Source: an uncultured Arenicella sp.
GTDB taxonomy: Bacteria; Pseudomonadota; Gammaproteobacteria; Arenicellales; Arenicellaceae
DNA length: 55,092 nt
Reading direction: 5' to 3'
NCBI GenBank assembly: GCA_938045295.1
Contig: CALINO010000011.1
Coordinates: forward strand, 1-55,092
The notes beneath the pieces were generated by a model, which made no database searches, had not been told where the DNA came from, and was given only the letters and a program-made list of their open reading frames with translations. The translations under genes were made by a program, and so were the position numbers. Of the stretch, positions 8,389 to 17,393 are shown piece after piece; the stretch's first letter is position 1, and every line of letters begins with the position of its first letter.

Positions 8389-11232
8389 TTACGCAACACG
8401 ACGTAGCTCGCCGTCACCGTCCACATTTTCAACGCAACGTGTGCACAACTCAGGGTGCGCATTAATCGTTCCCACTTCTGGGCGGCGATGCCAACAACGA
8501 ACGCATTTTTCGTCGGTCAATGGGCTGACTCGTACTTTCAAGTCGCTCAATTCAGTATCACTGGCGTCACTTGGAGCCTCGTTCAATGCGTGCAAACTGG
8601 CTTCGGACGTAATTAACACAAAGCGCAATTCGTCGCCCAAATCATGCAATGTGGCATGCAATTCACTGCCAGCATATAACTCAACGTTGGCGTCTAATGC
8701 TGAGCCAACCTTACCATCAGTTCTTAAGCTTTCAATGCGCTTAGACACTTCGTTACGCACCGCAATCACTTGCTGCCACTGCGCATCGGCTGCCTCGTCA
8801 TTAGCAATGCCATCCAGCCCAGTATAACGCGTTGCGAACAGTACCGACTCTTCACGCTCGCCCGCCATATGCCCCCAAATTTCTTCTGCGGTAAAACTTA
8901 AAATTGGCGTTAATACGCGCACCAAGCTTTCCAATATGTGTTGCATCGCGGTTTGCGCGGACAACCTGGCTTGAGAAGTGGCATTCGTGGTGTATAGGCG
9001 GTCTTTTAAAATATCCAAATAAAAGCTCCCCATGTCCACCACGCAAAATTGATGTAAGCGTTGATAGATTTGGTGAAATTGATAGCTTTCATAAGAAGCT
9101 TCAATTTGCTTTTGCATGTTGGCTGTCAAACGTAACGCCCATTGGTCTAAGCTAAGCATCTGTTCATATGGCAACGCTTGACTCGGCTCAAAGCCATTTA
9201 AGTTGCCCAACAGATAACGCGCAGTATTACGAATACGGCGATACGACTCTGAAGTACGCTGCAAAATCTCTTTCGAAATCGTCATTTCACTGCGGTAGTC
9301 AGTAGCGGCAATCCACAAACGCAATACATCGGCGCCCAATGAATTAATGACTTCTTGCGGCGCCATCACATTGCCTAAGGACTTAGACATTTTTTTACCG
9401 TCTTTATCTACGGTAAACCCATGCGTCAGCACGGTTTTATATGGCGCATTGCCGGTCATGGCTACGCTGCTCAGCAAGCTTGATTGAAACCAACCTCGGT
9501 GCTGGTCTGAGCCTTCTAAATACAAATCGGCCGGGCCTTGCAATTCATCGCGCGCATTCACTACGCTGTTGTGGGTAACGCCAGAATCAAACCACACATC
9601 CAAGGTGTCGGTTACTTTGTCGTATTGATCGGCATCTTCACCCAGCAACTCGGCATCGTCTAGGTCATACCATGCTTGAATGCCTTCTTTTTCGATTTTC
9701 TGTGCAACCTGCTCCATCAATGCCAACGTGTCGGGGTGCATTTTGCCGCTTTCTTTGTGCAGATACACAGCAATAGGCACGCCCCAATTGCGCTGTCTTG
9801 AAACGCACCAATCAGGGCGGCTTTCCACCATAGTATGAATACGCGCCTTACCCCAGCCTGGTTCCCACTCAACATCATCAATGGCCTTGAGCGCCTGATA
9901 ACGCAAGCCTTTATCACCGGATAAATGCTCCATGCCGATGAACCACTGAGCCGTCGCTCGATAGATCATTGGAGTTTTATGACGCCAGCAATGTGGGTAA
10001 CTGTGTTCGTATTCGACGTGCTTTAATAACGCACCCTTTTCTTCGAGCACTTCAACAACGTGCGGGTTGGCTTTAAATACGAATTCGCCTGCAAACAACG
10101 GCGTTGATTCTAAGAACGTGCCATTAGAACCAACCGGGTTGTTCACCGGCAGTTTATAACGCTTACCAACAGCAAAGTCATCGCCGCCGTGCGCTGGAGC
10201 CGTGTGTACCGCACCAGTACCCGCGTCAACAGTAACATGATCACCTAAAATAACCGGCACTTGCTTATCGTAAAACGGGTGCTTGATGTGCATTAACTCT
10301 AGGTCGGCACCGGTAAAGCGCGCCAATACTTTAGCCGCGCCTTTATCTGACAATTCATAACGCTCAAGCGCCGAATCCATTAATGCATCAGCCAAAATTA
10401 GCTGCTCGTCACCCGCTTGCACTAATACGTACTCTAACTCAGGGTGCAATGAAACCGCCTCGTTAGCCGGCAATGTCCACGGTGTGGTAGTCCAGATAAC
10501 CAGCGCAGGATTACTCAGATTACTGGCATCCAGATCAATGCGCTGGGCAAAATCGGCGTGATCAGCCACTGCAAACTTAACGTCAATTGCTGGCGACACT
10601 TTGTCTTGATATTCAACTTCCGCTTCCGCTAGTGCCGATGCGCACGCAGGGCACCAATACACGGGCATAAGGCCATGATACAAATGCCCAGCCTCCACAA
10701 TTTTTGCCAAACTGCGCACAATGTTTGCTTCGGTATCGAACGCCATGGTCAAGTATGGGTTTTCCCAATCGCCTTGCACCCCTAAGCGCTTAAAATCAGC
10801 CTTTTGAGTTTCAACTTGGCGCTGTGCGTATTCGCGGCATTTTTGACGGAAGGTTTTTTTGTCAATTTTTTGACCCGCCTTACCGTGCTTTTTCTCAACC
10901 TGGATTTCGATTGGTAGGCCGTGGCAATCCCAACCCGGCACATATGGCGCACGCATGCCTTGCAGGTTGCGTGACTTGATAATAATGTCTTTAAGAATTT
11001 TGTTAACCGAGTGACCAATGTGAATATTGCCATTAGCGTACGGAGGGCCGTCGTGCAACACATAAGTAGGCGCGTCTTTACGTTGAGCCTGCAAACTGTG
11101 GTAAGCATCAAGCTCTGCCCACTTTTTCAAAATTTGCGGCTCTCGGTTAGGCAAACCAGCTTTCATTGGAAAAGCCGTTTTCGGCAGATTGATGGAGTCT
11201 TTATATTGACTGCCTGGTTTTTCTTTACTCAT
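8389..11232 (-). CDS. ileS: Isoleucyl-tRNA synthetase
   Basis: 947 residues from the ATG at 11232. The frame is open to 11289, but the homologous start MSKEKPGSQYKDS begins here. IleRS charges tRNA-Ile and edits valine. Class I signatures are present: HIGH at residues 71-74 and KMSKS at 614-618. Between them lies the CP1 editing domain, including TTTPWTLPAN. The C-terminal zinc finger is complete (CVRCWHRR...CTRCVENV). The length and zinc finger fit the bacterial ileS1 type, the mupirocin-sensitive class. It follows ribF on the same strand after 210 bases that hold a candidate promoter and a hairpin. Confidence 0.97.
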   Translation of the reverse strand: MSKEKPGSQYKDSINLPKTAFPMKAGLPNREPQILKKWAELDAYHSLQAQRKDAPTYVLHDGPPYANGNIHIGHSVNKILKDIIIKSRNLQGMRAPYVPGWDCHGLPIEIQVEKKHGKAGQKIDKKTFRQKCREYAQRQVETQKADFKRLGVQGDWENPYLTMAFDTEANIVRSLAKIVEAGHLYHGLMPVYWCPACASALAEAEVEYQDKVSPAIDVKFAVADHADFAQRIDLDASNLSNPALVIWTTTPWTLPANEAVSLHPELEYVLVQAGDEQLILADALMDSALERYELSDKGAAKVLARFTGADLELMHIKHPFYDKQVPVILGDHVTVDAGTGAVHTAPAHGGDDFAVGKRYKLPVNNPVGSNGTFLESTPLFAGEFVFKANPHVVEVLEEKGALLKHVEYEHSYPHCWRHKTPMIYRATAQWFIGMEHLSGDKGLRYQALKAIDDVEWEPGWGKARIHTMVESRPDWCVSRQRNWGVPIAVYLHKESGKMHPDTLALMEQVAQKIEKEGIQAWYDLDDAELLGEDADQYDKVTDTLDVWFDSGVTHNSVVNARDELQGPADLYLEGSDQHRGWFQSSLLSSVAMTGNAPYKTVLTHGFTVDKDGKKMSKSLGNVMAPQEVINSLGADVLRLWIAATDYRSEMTISKEILQRTSESYRRIRNTARYLLGNLNGFEPSQALPYEQMLSLDQWALRLTANMQKQIEASYESYQFHQIYQRLHQFCVVDMGSFYLDILKDRLYTTNATSQARLSAQTAMQHILESLVRVLTPILSFTAEEIWGHMAGEREESVLFATRYTGLDGIANDEAADAQWQQVIAVRNEVSKRIESLRTDGKVGSALDANVELYAGSELHATLHDLGDELRFVLITSEASLHALNEAPSDASDTELSDLKVRVSPLTDEKCVRCWHRRPEVGTINAHPELCTRCVENVDGDGELRRVA

Positions 11233-11280
11233 TGGGGCTCTACTAAAACAAAAACTGAGTTGTGTTTCGCGGCGTAGCGC

Positions 11281-11311
11281 CCTTGCCAATAGAGGGGGTT
11301 AAAAGGCAAGG
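11281..11311 (-). other. Small inverted repeat in the ileS leader
   Basis: CCTTGCC (11281-11287) pairs with GGCAAGG (11305-11311) around a 17-base loop, 49 to 79 bases upstream of the ileS start. On the minus strand it would form in the leader RNA. No U-run follows it, so it is not a convincing terminator. A role in leader folding is conjecture. Confidence 0.3.
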
Positions 11312-11348
11312 CACTGCACACCAAGAAAATATTTTGGTCTAACCCTTT

Positions 11349-11377
11349 ATTCTATGTCACTGAGGCCGATTGACCAA
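11349..11377 (-). promoter_or_regulatory. Candidate sigma-70 promoter for ileS
   Basis: On the minus strand, TTGGTC (11377-11372) and TAGAAT (11354-11349) are separated by 17 bases. The -10 matches 5 of 6 and the -35 only 3 of 6. It would start transcription about 110 bases upstream of ileS, letting ileS-lspA-ispH be expressed apart from ribF. Confidence 0.4.
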
Positions 11378-11442
11378 TCATTGATGTGCCCAAAAATCAT
11401 ATTTTATTGAATTTTTTCGCAACCAAGCTTATGCAGGCAGAC

Positions 11443-12369
11443 TTATTTGGCTAACAATAACCGCCGTGCTTTGTTGGCATCCACTTCTATCTGTTGCTTT
11501 AGCTCGTCAATAGACGCAAATTTTTGTTCATCGCGAATCTTAGCAATCGGCGTTACTGACAACTCATCGGCGTACAAGTCAGCCGAGAAGTCAAACACAT
11601 GCACTTCAAGTCGATTTTCTTTTCCGCCCACGGTTGGGCGCGTTCCAATATTCGCCACGCCGTGCAACTCACCGTATTTTGGGTGCTGAGCTTTAACCGC
11701 AAACACACCATTAATAGGCATTTTATATTCCGGCAGTACAATATTCGCCGTGGGGAAATTAATCGTGGCACCCAATTGCTGCCCCTTAACCACAACGCCA
11801 CTAATCGAATAAGGGCGGCCGAGTAGTTGTTCAGCCAAATCAAACTGCCCTTGCGCCAATGCATGGCGAACACGCCCACTGCTGACTCGCTTGCCCGCCA
11901 TGGCAAATGTTTCGTGCGACGACACACTAAAACCGTGCGTCGCACCAGCGTGTTCTAGCAAGGCAAAATCACCTTCACGCCCCTTACCAAAGCGAAAGTC
12001 ATCGCCCACTGACACGTACTTTACGCCAAGCCCGTCCACCAAAACGTCTTGAATAAACCCCATGGGTGAGTACTGCGCAAAGTCGGCATTAAAATCAATG
12101 CAGAGCACCACATCCACACCAAGCTGACATAAACGCTCTGCACGCTCTTCAATACTGGTTAACCTGGCCACAGCATCTGGGTTAAAAAACTCTTTGGCAA
12201 GCGGTTCAAACGTAATCACCACCGACGGCGCGGCCAATTCATCACTTTTCGCCAACAAGGTGCGAATAACGTGCTGATGACCAAGGTGCACGCCGTCGTA
12301 ATTACCAATGGAGGCAACGCTGGGTCGAGTACTGGCGGTTAATTGCTTAAGTCCACGAATTAAATTCAT
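11443..12369 (-). CDS. ribF: Bifunctional riboflavin kinase/FAD synthetase RibF
   Basis: 308 residues, the usual length. RibF phosphorylates riboflavin to FMN and adenylates FMN to FAD. The N-terminal nucleotidyltransferase domain starts with SIGNYDGVHLGHQHVI, which holds the HxGH ATP-binding motif. The C-terminal flavokinase domain begins near residue 185 (GRPYSISGVV) and has the GATINFPTANI segment, with the family's GxxxxxPTAN signature, and NGVFAVKA. It lies 2 bases after the DUF2203 gene and upstream of ileS, the standard gammaproteobacterial order. High confidence. Confidence 0.96.
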   Translation of the reverse strand: MNLIRGLKQLTASTRPSVASIGNYDGVHLGHQHVIRTLLAKSDELAAPSVVITFEPLAKEFFNPDAVARLTSIEERAERLCQLGVDVVLCIDFNADFAQYSPMGFIQDVLVDGLGVKYVSVGDDFRFGKGREGDFALLEHAGATHGFSVSSHETFAMAGKRVSSGRVRHALAQGQFDLAEQLLGRPYSISGVVVKGQQLGATINFPTANIVLPEYKMPINGVFAVKAQHPKYGELHGVANIGTRPTVGGKENRLEVHVFDFSADLYADELSVTPIAKIRDEQKFASIDELKQQIEVDANKARRLLLAK

Positions 12370-12371
12370 CG

Positions 12372-12761
12372 TTATAACGCCCAGTCTGGGTCACACTCTT
12401 CAATGTAGTTATTTAATTTTTTGCGAATGGTGTCGTGCTTCGGCCGAAAGTACGCAATTTCCAGCTCAGGAAAACGCCAATTTAGAAAGCCTTCACCCAC
12501 ATCAAATTCAACCACCCACAGCCCGGCGGCCAGCACGCCTAAACGTTCTAATTTACCACGCCAGCTTGACACCAACGCTTCGTAATCGCGTTCCAGATCA
12601 ACGCGACGCGGGTCGTTTGACAGCATGCGATCAAGCCGGTTTTGCAATGGCTCCAATTGCTCTTTGTGCGACTCAGTGATTTTTCTAATCACCGGAAATA
12701 AAGCCTGCGCCTCAGCCAAGTCAAACAGCTTGGTTCCATTTGAAATTTCAATCGTCATCAT
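12372..12761 (-). CDS. DUF2203-like small protein
   Basis: 129 residues from the ATG at 12761; an in-frame GTG at 12770 is an alternative, and either start overlaps the end of murJ. The beginning (LFDLAEAQALFPVIRKI) and the end (GLWVVEFDVGEGFLNWRFPELEIAYFRPKHD) fit the DUF2203 family, whose members end in a W-R-x-x-E-x-x-I-A-Y/F-type block. The middle is predicted helical and charged. No function is established for the family. The overlap with murJ and the 2-base gap to ribF make co-translation likely, but this neighbourhood does not by itself point to a cell-wall or flavin role. Confidence 0.75.
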   Translation of the reverse strand: MMTIEISNGTKLFDLAEAQALFPVIRKITESHKEQLEPLQNRLDRMLSNDPRRVDLERDYEALVSSWRGKLERLGVLAAGLWVVEFDVGEGFLNWRFPELEIAYFRPKHDTIRKKLNNYIEECDPDWAL

Positions 12762-14307
12762 TGTGCCCACGATGTGGTTTTAACAGCAGTTGGTGCGGTC
12801 GCACCCCCAGCACAAATAAACCAATAAAATAACTGACGGCACCAGCACCGACCAACCATGACACTCGAAGCACTCGCTCACTCAAGCTCCAGTCTAGCCA
12901 CACTTGATCTGGCACATTCAACCAATGCAAGGTAACCCACATGGCTAACATGGCCAGCGCCACTCTCAACAAAAACCACCACCAACCTCGCTCCGGCAAA
13001 TACACTTGACGCCGACGCAAGGCAATATACAACAAGCAAGCATTAACCCAAGCCGCGATTGAAATGGCTAAGGCCAAACCGGTGTGCTGTAAAAAACGCA
13101 CCAAAATAATGCTTAAGACCACATTGACCGCCACCGCAATCACCGCAATGCGCATGGGTGTTTTGGTGTCTTGTCTGGCAAAGAAACCCGGCGCCAACAC
13201 CTTGATAAAAATAAACCCACACACCCCGACTGAAAATGCTTTCAGCGCTAAGGCCGACATGTGTACGTCATTTTCGGTAAACGCATTGTATTGAAAAATA
13301 GTGGTGAGCAACGGCACCGCCAGCACAAATAATGCCAAGGTAGCTGGAGCCGCAATAATGACCACCCAACGCAAAGCCCAGTCCATCATTTTGGAAAAGT
13401 CTCTGTCGCTGCCATCGGCGTGCTGCTTAGACAAACTTGGCAACACCACGGTTGCCAAGGCAATGCCAAACACCCCCACCGGGAACTCCATCAAACGGTC
13501 TGAGTAATACAGCCACGACACGCTGCCCGTCACCAGAAAAGACGCCAATACGGTATTCACAAACATATTAACTTGAGCCACCGACACACTGAATACGGCT
13601 GGCAACATTAAACGAAACACGCGCCGCATTGGCTCATTGTTACGGTCAATGGAAAAGGTGGGCAAATACCCCTCTTTCAACAAGCTCGGCACTTGAAACA
13701 ATAACTGCAAGACTCCAGCAATGAGCACGCCAACCGCCAAAGCTTGTGCGGCATTTTCCATCAGCGGCACCAGCAACCACATGGCCAAAATCATACAAAT
13801 ATTAAGCAATACAGGGGTAACGGCCGGCACCGCAAAGCGATTCACTGTATTGAGTATGCCGGCCGACATGGCCACCAGTGAAATGCAGAACAAATACGGA
13901 AACATAACGCGCAAGGCGTCAACGGTGGCATTAAAACGCACAGGGTCGTCGGCATAGCCCATGGCGTAAAAAGACACCAACGCCGGGGCAAACACAACCC
14001 CCAATACCGTTAACACGAAGGTCACTAAGGCCAACATACCGGCGGTGGCATTCACAAACTGTTTGGCTTGTTGCGTGTTTTGCTCAGTTAGCTCGCTAAA
14101 CACTGGCACAAAGGCTTGCGAAAACGCGCCCTCACCAAAAATACGACGCAGGAAATTAGGTATTCGGAACGCCACAAAAAAAGCATCGGCCAAACCGGAT
14201 GAACCAAGAACATTGGCCATTACCACATCGCGCACCAATCCACTCACCCTAGAAACTAGGGTCATCAAACTCACGACGGCGGTTGATTTTAATAATGCTT
14301 TTGACAT
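12748..14307 (-). CDS. murJ: Lipid II flippase MurJ (MviN)
   Basis: 519 residues from the ATG at 14307 (MSKALLKSTAVVSLMTLVSRVSG). The frame runs on to 14400, but that extension is Cys-rich and unlike the family. MurJ flips lipid II across the inner membrane for peptidoglycan synthesis. About 14 membrane helices are visible. The conserved start (SRVSGLVRDVVMANVLGSSG..DAFFVAFRIPN) carries the arginines of the central cavity, and EGAFSQAFVPVF is typical. It heads the minus-strand run and is divergent from rpsT, as in many gammaproteobacteria. Confidence 0.95.
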   Translation of the reverse strand: MSKALLKSTAVVSLMTLVSRVSGLVRDVVMANVLGSSGLADAFFVAFRIPNFLRRIFGEGAFSQAFVPVFSELTEQNTQQAKQFVNATAGMLALVTFVLTVLGVVFAPALVSFYAMGYADDPVRFNATVDALRVMFPYLFCISLVAMSAGILNTVNRFAVPAVTPVLLNICMILAMWLLVPLMENAAQALAVGVLIAGVLQLLFQVPSLLKEGYLPTFSIDRNNEPMRRVFRLMLPAVFSVSVAQVNMFVNTVLASFLVTGSVSWLYYSDRLMEFPVGVFGIALATVVLPSLSKQHADGSDRDFSKMMDWALRWVVIIAAPATLALFVLAVPLLTTIFQYNAFTENDVHMSALALKAFSVGVCGFIFIKVLAPGFFARQDTKTPMRIAVIAVAVNVVLSIILVRFLQHTGLALAISIAAWVNACLLYIALRRRQVYLPERGWWWFLLRVALAMLAMWVTLHWLNVPDQVWLDWSLSERVLRVSWLVGAGAVSYFIGLFVLGVRPHQLLLKPHRGHNDDD

Positions 14308-14512
14308 AGCGACAAAACAATCAATGGTTGTACAACAGCAAGGGTTGCTAAAGCCGAAAGTATAACTGCAAGGGCAATACAAGAGGCCAGAAAAGCGCAT
14401 AAATCGAGCCAGAAGCCACTTTTTATTGGCCTTTTTATTACCTTGTGTGATTGCCGGTGACCACGCATTGTGTTTTTTAATGGCAATACAACAAATTAAG
14501 CATTATTTTGGC

Positions 14513-14541
14513 TTGACAATTTTCCCTCAGATCGGCATATT
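14513..14541 (+). promoter_or_regulatory. rpsT promoter with GC-rich discriminator
   Basis: A perfect -35 TTGACA (14513-14518), a 17-base spacer and CATATT (14536-14541, 4 of 6) lie upstream of rpsT. The bases after the -10 are TGCGCC-rich where a stringent-response discriminator would sit. That is the pattern of ribosomal promoters repressed by ppGpp/DksA; the regulation is inference. Confidence 0.62.
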
Positions 14542-14570
14542 GCGCCTTCGATTTTACGAGGTATAGAAAA

Positions 14571-14837
14571 GTGGCAAATTCTCCACAAGCGCGTAAGCGC
14601 GCAAAGCAAAACACAGTTCGCCGTTTGCGTAACCATTCGCAACGTTCGGCCGTTCGTACTGCGATCAAAAAGTTGGAAGCAGCGATTGTAGCTGGTGATC
14701 AAGCGAAAGCTCAAGAAGCCTATCAAGCGTCTGCCTCAATTATCGACAAGGCGACAATCAAAGGCTTGCATCACAAAAATCGTGCTGCTCGTCTGAAAAG
14801 CCGACTGAACAAACGTGTGAAAGAGATGGCAGCGTAA
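14571..14837 (+). CDS. rpsT: 30S ribosomal protein S20
   Basis: 88 residues, very basic and helical, beginning MANSPQARKRAKQNTVRRLRN, a clear S20. S20 binds 16S rRNA early in small-subunit assembly. The start codon is GTG, with a GAGGT ribosome-binding site at 14558-14562. E. coli rpsT also uses a non-ATG codon (TTG) and is translationally autoregulated, so the weak start may serve the same purpose here; that is inference. It is a single-gene unit with its own promoter and a strong terminator, divergent from murJ. Confidence 0.97.
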   Translation: MANSPQARKRAKQNTVRRLRNHSQRSAVRTAIKKLEAAIVAGDQAKAQEAYQASASIIDKATIKGLHHKNRAARLKSRLNKRVKEMAA

Positions 14838-14858
14838 ACAACACTGCTTAATCTTCAC

Positions 14859-14887
14859 CAAAAAAAGGGCCTGTTGGCCCTTTTTTT
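14859..14887 (+). terminator. Intrinsic terminator after rpsT
   Basis: GGGCC (14867-14871), loop TGTT and GGCCC (14876-14880) are followed by seven T (14881-14887) and preceded by A (14860-14866). The A-run also makes it usable in the opposite direction, for proB. Very convincing. Confidence 0.9.
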
Positions 14888-14913
14888 ATGCCCATTAAAT
14901 TAGGCCGACTAAC

Positions 14914-14957
14914 TGTGTTCTTGAAAGCTCAAAGCTGTGTTCTTGAAAGCTCAAAGC
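14914..14957. repeat. Perfect 22-bp tandem duplication
   Basis: The 22-base unit starting TGTGTTCTTGAAAGC occurs at 14914-14935 and again, identical, at 14936-14957. It lies in the space between the rpsT terminator and the proB stop. Each unit contains an imperfect inverted repeat (CTTGA..TCAAAG). It looks like a recent slippage duplication with no coding effect. Confidence 0.85.
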
Positions 14958-14966
14958 ACGGCTAAC

Positions 14967-16082
14967 TCAAAACACCACTAAGTTGTCTCGGTGAATTAAT
15001 TCAGATTCACCGCCATACCCCAATAGTTCGGCAATTAACTCGCTGGACTTGCCTATAATTTTGCTTGCTTCTTGCGCTGAATAATTACTCAAGCCACGCG
15101 CCACCTCTTCACCGCCCTCGGTCACGCACTGCACACAGGCTCCACGAGTGAACTCGCCTTCAACACTGACCACACCAACGGGCAACAAGCTCTTACCGGC
15201 TGATTTAAGCACGTCAACCGCGCCACTGTCGATCACAAACGTGCCGGCCACTTTCATTTGACCCGCCACCCATTGTTTTTTTGAATTCACTCTGGCTTTG
15301 GCCGTCAGCAAGGTGCCTAACTCCTGACCATCATACAAGCGACTCAGCACCTCGGGCTCTCGACCGCTGGCAATCACCGTGTGCGCCCCTGAGCGGCTGG
15401 CAATTTGAGCCGCTGACAGTTTGGTTACCATGCCGCCGCGCCCCACGCTAGAACCGCCTGAAGCCATCGGCATCAACTCTGGGTCGTCAGCCTCCGCACA
15501 ATGCAGCAGTGTTGCATCAGGGTTTGCCCTTGGGTCGCTGGTGTACAAGCCGTTTTGATCGGTCAAAATAACCAACAACTCGGCATCCACCAAATTCGCC
15601 ACTAATGCACCTAAGCTATCGTTATCGCCAAAACAAATCTCTTCCGTGGCCACGGTGTCATTTTCATTAATAATCGCAAGCGCGCCGTAATTAAGTAGGG
15701 TCATTAATGTGCTGCGCGCATTCAGGTAACGCTCGCGATTCACAATGTCGGCGTGAGTAAGCAACACTTGAGCAATATTAATCTTAAGCGGTAAAAAAAC
15801 ATCTTCGTATTGCCGAATCAGCGAGGCCTGCCCAATGGCAGCCGCAGCTTGCAATTCATTAATACGTTCAGGGCGCTTACCCAAACCAAGCTGGCTTACG
15901 CCCGCCGCCACCGAACCTGATGACACCAGCACCACATCCACACCACGCTCACGCAGGTTGGCGATTTGCTCTGCCAACTTAGCAATAAACTCAGTGTTTA
16001 AGCCTTGGCCATCATCGGTGAGCAGCGCACTGCCAACTTTCACAACCCAACGCTTATAGGTTTTTAAAGACGCTCGTTGCAT
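14967..16082 (-). CDS. proB: Glutamate 5-kinase ProB
   Basis: 371 residues from the ATG at 16082, 4 bases after the obgE stop; the frame extends upstream into obgE but that part is not homologous. ProB phosphorylates glutamate, the first and feedback-inhibited step of proline synthesis. The amino-acid-kinase domain begins WVVKVGSALLTDDGQGL and includes VSSGSVAAGVSQLG and AIINENDTV. The C-terminal third (from about residue 275) is a PUA domain. proA is not in the window. obgE-proB is the standard pairing. Confidence 0.96.
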   Translation of the reverse strand: MQRASLKTYKRWVVKVGSALLTDDGQGLNTEFIAKLAEQIANLRERGVDVVLVSSGSVAAGVSQLGLGKRPERINELQAAAAIGQASLIRQYEDVFLPLKINIAQVLLTHADIVNRERYLNARSTLMTLLNYGALAIINENDTVATEEICFGDNDSLGALVANLVDAELLVILTDQNGLYTSDPRANPDATLLHCAEADDPELMPMASGGSSVGRGGMVTKLSAAQIASRSGAHTVIASGREPEVLSRLYDGQELGTLLTAKARVNSKKQWVAGQMKVAGTFVIDSGAVDVLKSAGKSLLPVGVVSVEGEFTRGACVQCVTEGGEEVARGLSNYSAQEASKIIGKSSELIAELLGYGGESELIHRDNLVVF

Positions 16083-16086
16083 GTTG

Positions 16087-17190
16087 TTACTCGGGAAACC
16101 AGCCTTCGGTTTTTTGTTTTGCATCGCTCGGAATGGAGACAAACACCTCTTCTTCTTCGGCTTTTTTCATGTCGTTGAGATAGATCATGATGGCATTACA
16201 CAACTCTTGCGTGCCGAGTCTAGAGATAGCACTGACTTCAAACACCGGGCCTTGCCACTGCAACTCTTCTAACAAGCTTTTAACAATAACTTCACGGTCT
16301 TCATCTAACACCACGTCGGTTTTATTAATTACCAACCAACGATCCAGCTTGTCTAATTCAGCCCCCGTTTCTTCGGAGTACTGATCAAGCTCGGCAACAA
16401 TGGTGCGAATATCGTCAGCCAAGTCGGCCTCTTCGTTACCGTAGGGCGCAATATCCACCACGTGCAGCAACAATTTGGTTCGCGCTAAGTGGCGTAAAAA
16501 TTGAATACCCAAACCAGCGCCTTCTGAAGCGCCTTCAATCAAGCCTGGAATATCCGCAATCACAAAACTACTGCCAACGCCTAAGCTGACAACGCCTAAC
16601 TCTGGGTGCAGCGTAGTGAATGGGTAGTTAGCCACCTTGGGCGTGGCCTGAGATACTGAGCGCAGAAATGTTGATTTGCCGGCATTGGGCAAACCCAACA
16701 AGCCAACATCGGCCAACACTTTCAGCTCTAACCTTAAGGTTCTGGCATCGCCCGGTTTGCCTTTGGTAATTTTACGTGGTGCTTGATTAGTGCTGGATTT
16801 AAACGTGGTATTCCCCAAGCCGCCTTCACCACCTTGAGCAACGATAACCGTTTGCTCGGGCTCGGTTAAATCGCCAATCAACTCTTCGGTTTGCGCATCG
16901 TACACCATGGTGCCGACAGGCACTTTAACGATAAGATCTTCACCGCTTTGCCCGCTCTTTAACTTGCCACCGCCAGTTTGACCACCTTTAGCTTGATAAT
17001 GACGCACAAAACGAAAGTCGGCCAAGGTGTTTAACCCCATAGTAGCAACCAAATAAACGCTGCCACCACGACCACCGTCGCCGCCGTCTGGGCCACCTCT
17101 GGGAATGTACTTTTCACGCCTGAAGCTCAGCGCACCGTGGCCACCGTTACCGGCATGCACACTTATTTCTGCTTCATCTACAAATTTCAT
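16087..17190 (-). CDS. obgE: Obg-family GTPase ObgE/CgtA
   Basis: 367 residues. The glycine-rich Obg fold fills residues 1-158 ([14 protein letters not shown]). The G domain follows, with G1 GLPNAGKST, switch segments [14 protein letters not shown]3 DIPGLIEGA and G4 NKTD. The C-terminal tail is acidic (KAEEEE). ObgE is an essential late 50S-assembly factor that also binds ppGpp. rplU-rpmA, often upstream, are absent from the 203 bases that follow on this side. The gene starts the obgE-proB unit. Confidence 0.97.
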   Translation of the reverse strand: MKFVDEAEISVHAGNGGHGALSFRREKYIPRGGPDGGDGGRGGSVYLVATMGLNTLADFRFVRHYQAKGGQTGGGKLKSGQSGEDLIVKVPVGTMVYDAQTEELIGDLTEPEQTVIVAQGGEGGLGNTTFKSSTNQAPRKITKGKPGDARTLRLELKVLADVGLLGLPNAGKSTFLRSVSQATPKVANYPFTTLHPELGVVSLGVGSSFVIADIPGLIEGASEGAGLGIQFLRHLARTKLLLHVVDIAPYGNEEADLADDIRTIVAELDQYSEETGAELDKLDRWLVINKTDVVLDEDREVIVKSLLEELQWQGPVFEVSAISRLGTQELCNAIMIYLNDMKKAEEEEVFVSIPSDAKQKTEGWFPE

Positions 17191-17348
17191 GGGCGAATTT
17201 TATATTTTTTACGCCCGGAATGCGCCTTGATTTTGCCCTGTTTAGCCATCCTTTTGCTAATTAAGTGACGCTTTAAGCCATCACACGGTCAAACTTGCCC
17301 CAGTTTAGGCTCTAACTGAAAACAAAAGCCGGTAATATGGGTACTGAT

Positions 17349-17381
17349 ATAAGCCGGCAATCAGGTGAACTGCCGGCTTAT
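17349..17381 (-). terminator. Terminator-like hairpin after the DUF945 gene
   Basis: ATAAGCCGGCA (17349-17359) pairs perfectly with TGCCGGCTTAT (17371-17381) around an 11-base loop. It lies 13 bases beyond the stop of the minus-strand DUF945 gene. The downstream T content on the minus strand is modest (TTATAT). Confidence 0.6.
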
Positions 17382-17393
17382 TGCACAAAGTAT

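Noticed and set aside
11233-11442. T-box riboswitch before ileS
   Set aside because: A hairpin is present, but there is no T-box sequence or specifier loop, and T-boxes are not expected in gammaproteobacteria.
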